This document shows, one piece after another, positions 62,307-64,000 of a stretch of 64,000 nt of DNA. How positions within the stretch are numbered: the stretch's first letter is position 1; every line of letters starts with the position of its first letter. The stretch comes from Magnetococcales bacterium (GTDB lineage: Bacteria; Pseudomonadota; Magnetococcia; Magnetococcales; JADFYX01), in assembly GCA_015232365.1 (NCBI GenBank), contig JADFZU010000004.1, positions 29,114-93,113 of the forward strand, given 5' to 3'. The translations under genes and the position numbers were made by a program. The notes below the pieces were generated by a model. The model saw only the letters and a list, made by a program, of their open reading frames with translations. It made no database searches and was not told where the DNA came from.

Positions 62307-64000
62307 TTAAAATACTGCCGGGTCAACATCATGGTCTAGCTCGATATCTGCTCCAGCATCATCTGTGGCTACCCAATTTGTATCATCCGCATCTGGTGCA
62401 TCATCATCTTCTGTATTACCGCCTGAAACATAAAAATCATTGATATTTACATTCTCGTTGATCTCTCCATCGCTATTCATAACGGTGGCATCAGCGTCAT
62501 CGTTATCAAATTGCTGGCTTGAATCCTCTTGAACCTCAACAATAATACCGCTGCCGCTCATGAAGGCATCCATTACTCCGCCATCTGATGTGTGGTTACT
62601 GTTGCTGGAGTTAATGGAGTCTGAGAGAGATGTGGTTTCATCTACAAGCCCAGATTGCTCTTCTTGTAGAAGAGCCTGTTGGGTGACTTGTACCTGGATA
62701 CCGTCCCCTTCTGTAAAGGCAGACAATATATCAGCAGTTGCATCAGCCCCGGCCTCAATCTCCAGCCCTGTATCGACCAAGACATTTTCAGTATCTTCTG
62801 CAGTGGCAATATCGTTATCTAGAGCAATAGGGTCAATTACCTCTTGGTTGACAGCATCTTGAATGTCAATGTTACCACCTTTATAAGAGAGGGTTTCGAC
62901 ATTGCTGATAATATCTGTACCTTCATCGCCGTCTATGTCAGTAATAGTATAAGAACCATCTGCATTTGCTGATATTAAATAGTCGTCAATATCGCCTTTT
63001 AGCTCAAGTTTGTCATTTCCAGCACCACCGTCAACAAAATCATTACCTTTTCCAGCTTCGATTTTGTCATTACCATCGTTACCGAAGATAGTATCATTAC
63101 CATCACCGCCATGGATGTGGTCATTGCCATTGTTACCATAGATGGTGTCATTATCGTCATGGCCATCTATTCGGTCATTGCCGTCACCACCATAAATAGT
63201 ATCATCTCCATCATGACCGTGGATCTTGTCATTACCAGCACCACCGTCGAGGACATCACCACCATCTTTACCATCGAGATGGTCGTTACCACGGCCACCA
63301 TATATGGTATCGTCACCGTCGCCACCACGGAGATGGTCCTTACCGCCACTACCATAGATTGTCTCTCCATGATTGTTCGACTCTACAGATACATCAATGC
63401 TAGATGTAGTTGTGGCAGTTTCTCCCCCTTCATTGTAAGTGGCGGTAACCGAAAGAGTAAAATCTTCATCAGAGTCATCATCTGGAGTGATGGTCAAGCC
63501 TTCAAGGTCGTCAGTGGTCAAAGTCCAGCTATTGTCAGGATTTTCAGTGCCAGCAGATAGAGTTGCGCCAGATGGAACGTTGCCAATAGTTATAGATAGA
63601 GCTTCTGAGCCTCCAGTGTCGGTCAATGCTGCAGATATATCCAGGGCAATGGCCGAATCCTCTTCTCCTGACGCTCTCCCAACAACCGATAGGCTAGGGC
63701 TATCTATTGTACCTGTTATAGATATGTTTATCGCTTGGGTGGTACCGTCCAGTGTTGTAACTTCAATAACATCTGTAACCACTTCACCTTCATACATTGA
63801 TTGAGCTGTACTGTTATCTAATTGGTAGCTCCACTCTCCAGCACTGTCTATAGTCAGAGAGCCATGGGAGCTGGTAATGGTTTCAGAAACAAAACCATTT
63901 TGACCGCTATCGGCATCGGTAACTGTAAGTGAACCGTTTACGGTTTGGATTATATCTTCTTTAACTGCACCACTTGTCGCACCATCAATGACAGGAGTAT
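62307..64000 (-). CDS. Large VCBS/RTX secreted calcium-binding protein, N-terminal part beyond the window
   Basis: The frame is open to the right edge, so about 564 C-terminal residues are visible. From the edge there is a VCBS repeat (GSLTVTDADSGQNGF; GSLTIDSAGEWSYQLDN), then a cadherin-like segment (ALTDTGGSEALSITIGNVPS), a block of about 12 RTX nonapeptides (GGDGDDTIYGGRGNDHLDG; GGAGNDKIHGHDGDDTIYG) at 63000-63350, and an acidic, Asp/Glu-rich C-terminus. RTX repeats fold on Ca2+ after type I secretion. It is likely a large adhesin or surface protein. No secretion genes are in the window. Confidence 0.85.
   Translation of the reverse strand, partial: TPVIDGATSGAVKEDIIQTVNGSLTVTDADSGQNGFVSETITSSHGSLTIDSAGEWSYQLDNSTAQSMYEGEVVTDVIEVTTLDGTTQAINISITGTIDSPSLSVVGRASGEEDSAIALDISAALTDTGGSEALSITIGNVPSGATLSAGTENPDNSWTLTTDDLEGLTITPDDDSDEDFTLSVTATYNEGGETATTTSSIDVSVESNNHGETIYGSGGKDHLRGGDGDDTIYGGRGNDHLDGKDGGDVLDGGAGNDKIHGHDGDDTIYGGDGNDRIDGHDDNDTIYGNNGNDHIHGGDGNDTIFGNDGNDKIEAGKGNDFVDGGAGNDKLELKGDIDDYLISANADGSYTITDIDGDEGTDIISNVETLSYKGGNIDIQDAVNQEVIDPIALDNDIATAEDTENVLVDTGLEIEAGADATADILSAFTEGDGIQVQVTQQALLQEEQSGLVDETTSLSDSINSSNSNHTSDGGVMDAFMSGSGIIVEVQEDSSQQFDNDDADATVMNSDGEINENVNINDFYVSGGNTEDDDAPDADDTNWVATDDAGADIELDHDVDPAVF

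Noticed and set aside
63000..63350. Possible CRISPR-like or tandem DNA repeat
   Set aside because: The periodic DNA is explained by RTX nonapeptide codons; there are no unique spacers of constant length.
63111..63560. 149-codon open frame on the + strand over the RTX repeats
   Set aside because: It is the reverse strand of the GGxGxD repeat array; the repetitive Ile/Val/Thr translation is a shadow of that array.
1..64000. tRNA, rRNA, CRISPR arrays and complete insertion sequences
   Set aside because: None could be recognised; no tRNA cloverleaf ends, CRISPR repeats or transposase genes stood out.

Overview
The window is AT-rich DNA from a magnetotactic proteobacterium. The left end carries the distal part of a magnetosome mamAB-type operon: mamQ (cut by the edge), mamB, an Mms6-like gene, mamS, and mamT with two CxxCH haem motifs. 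An oppositely oriented mamD-like gene follows. The gene order, the mamD repeats and the many unknown genes beside the operon would suit the magnetotactic cocci (Magnetococcales), but that placement is an inference; no rRNA or other phylogenetic marker lies in the window.

Layout. 0-5.7 kb: magnetosome genes. 6-17.2 kb: an accessory block on the same side of the island, with two PEGA-domain proteins (one fused to a formylglycine-enzyme-like domain), a 1320-residue multi-pass membrane protein, a single-pass protein ending in an OmpA/MotB-like domain, a TPR+SPOR secreted protein, and two proteins of unknown family that share a VPVE-x-LG glycine-rich motif. 17.4-20.3 kb: a membrane flavoprotein fusion and a DUF547 protein. 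21.1-22.3 kb: a 59-residue membrane protein and an ArsS-like radical SAM protein. 22.4-32.4 kb: respiratory genes, namely an ABC exporter, a divergent haem-copper oxidase subunit I homologue, an A2-type aa3 cytochrome c oxidase operon (subunit III, SCO, II, I, small subunit), a second SCO and haem O synthase. 33-42.5 kb: a CHASE2 class III adenylate cyclase followed by an envelope cluster holding three paralogous LPP20-like proteins, two lipoproteins and a FecR-domain protein. 42.5-50.4 kb: housekeeping and stress genes, a YeiH-type transporter, a haemerythrin-rhodanese fusion, an iron alcohol dehydrogenase, and a cyclic-nucleotide-binding protein preceded by two microprotein genes. 50.8-61 kb: an uncharacterised biosynthetic cluster (TPP-dependent E1 alpha/beta, DegT aminotransferase, NAD epimerase, three B12-type radical SAM enzymes, a glycosyltransferase). 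62.3 kb to the end: the C-terminal part of a large VCBS/RTX secreted protein, cut by the edge.

Intergenic spaces hold a family of roughly 165-bp imperfect inverted repeats (two near-complete copies, one diverged full-length copy and several fragments) that behave like a MITE. Strong candidates for undescribed biology are the 8-17 kb block next to the magnetosome genes, the 50-61 kb biosynthetic cluster, and a leader ORF with an RBS-sequestering hairpin in front of the adenylate cyclase. All functions are read from sequence motifs and recalled family features; no database search was possible.
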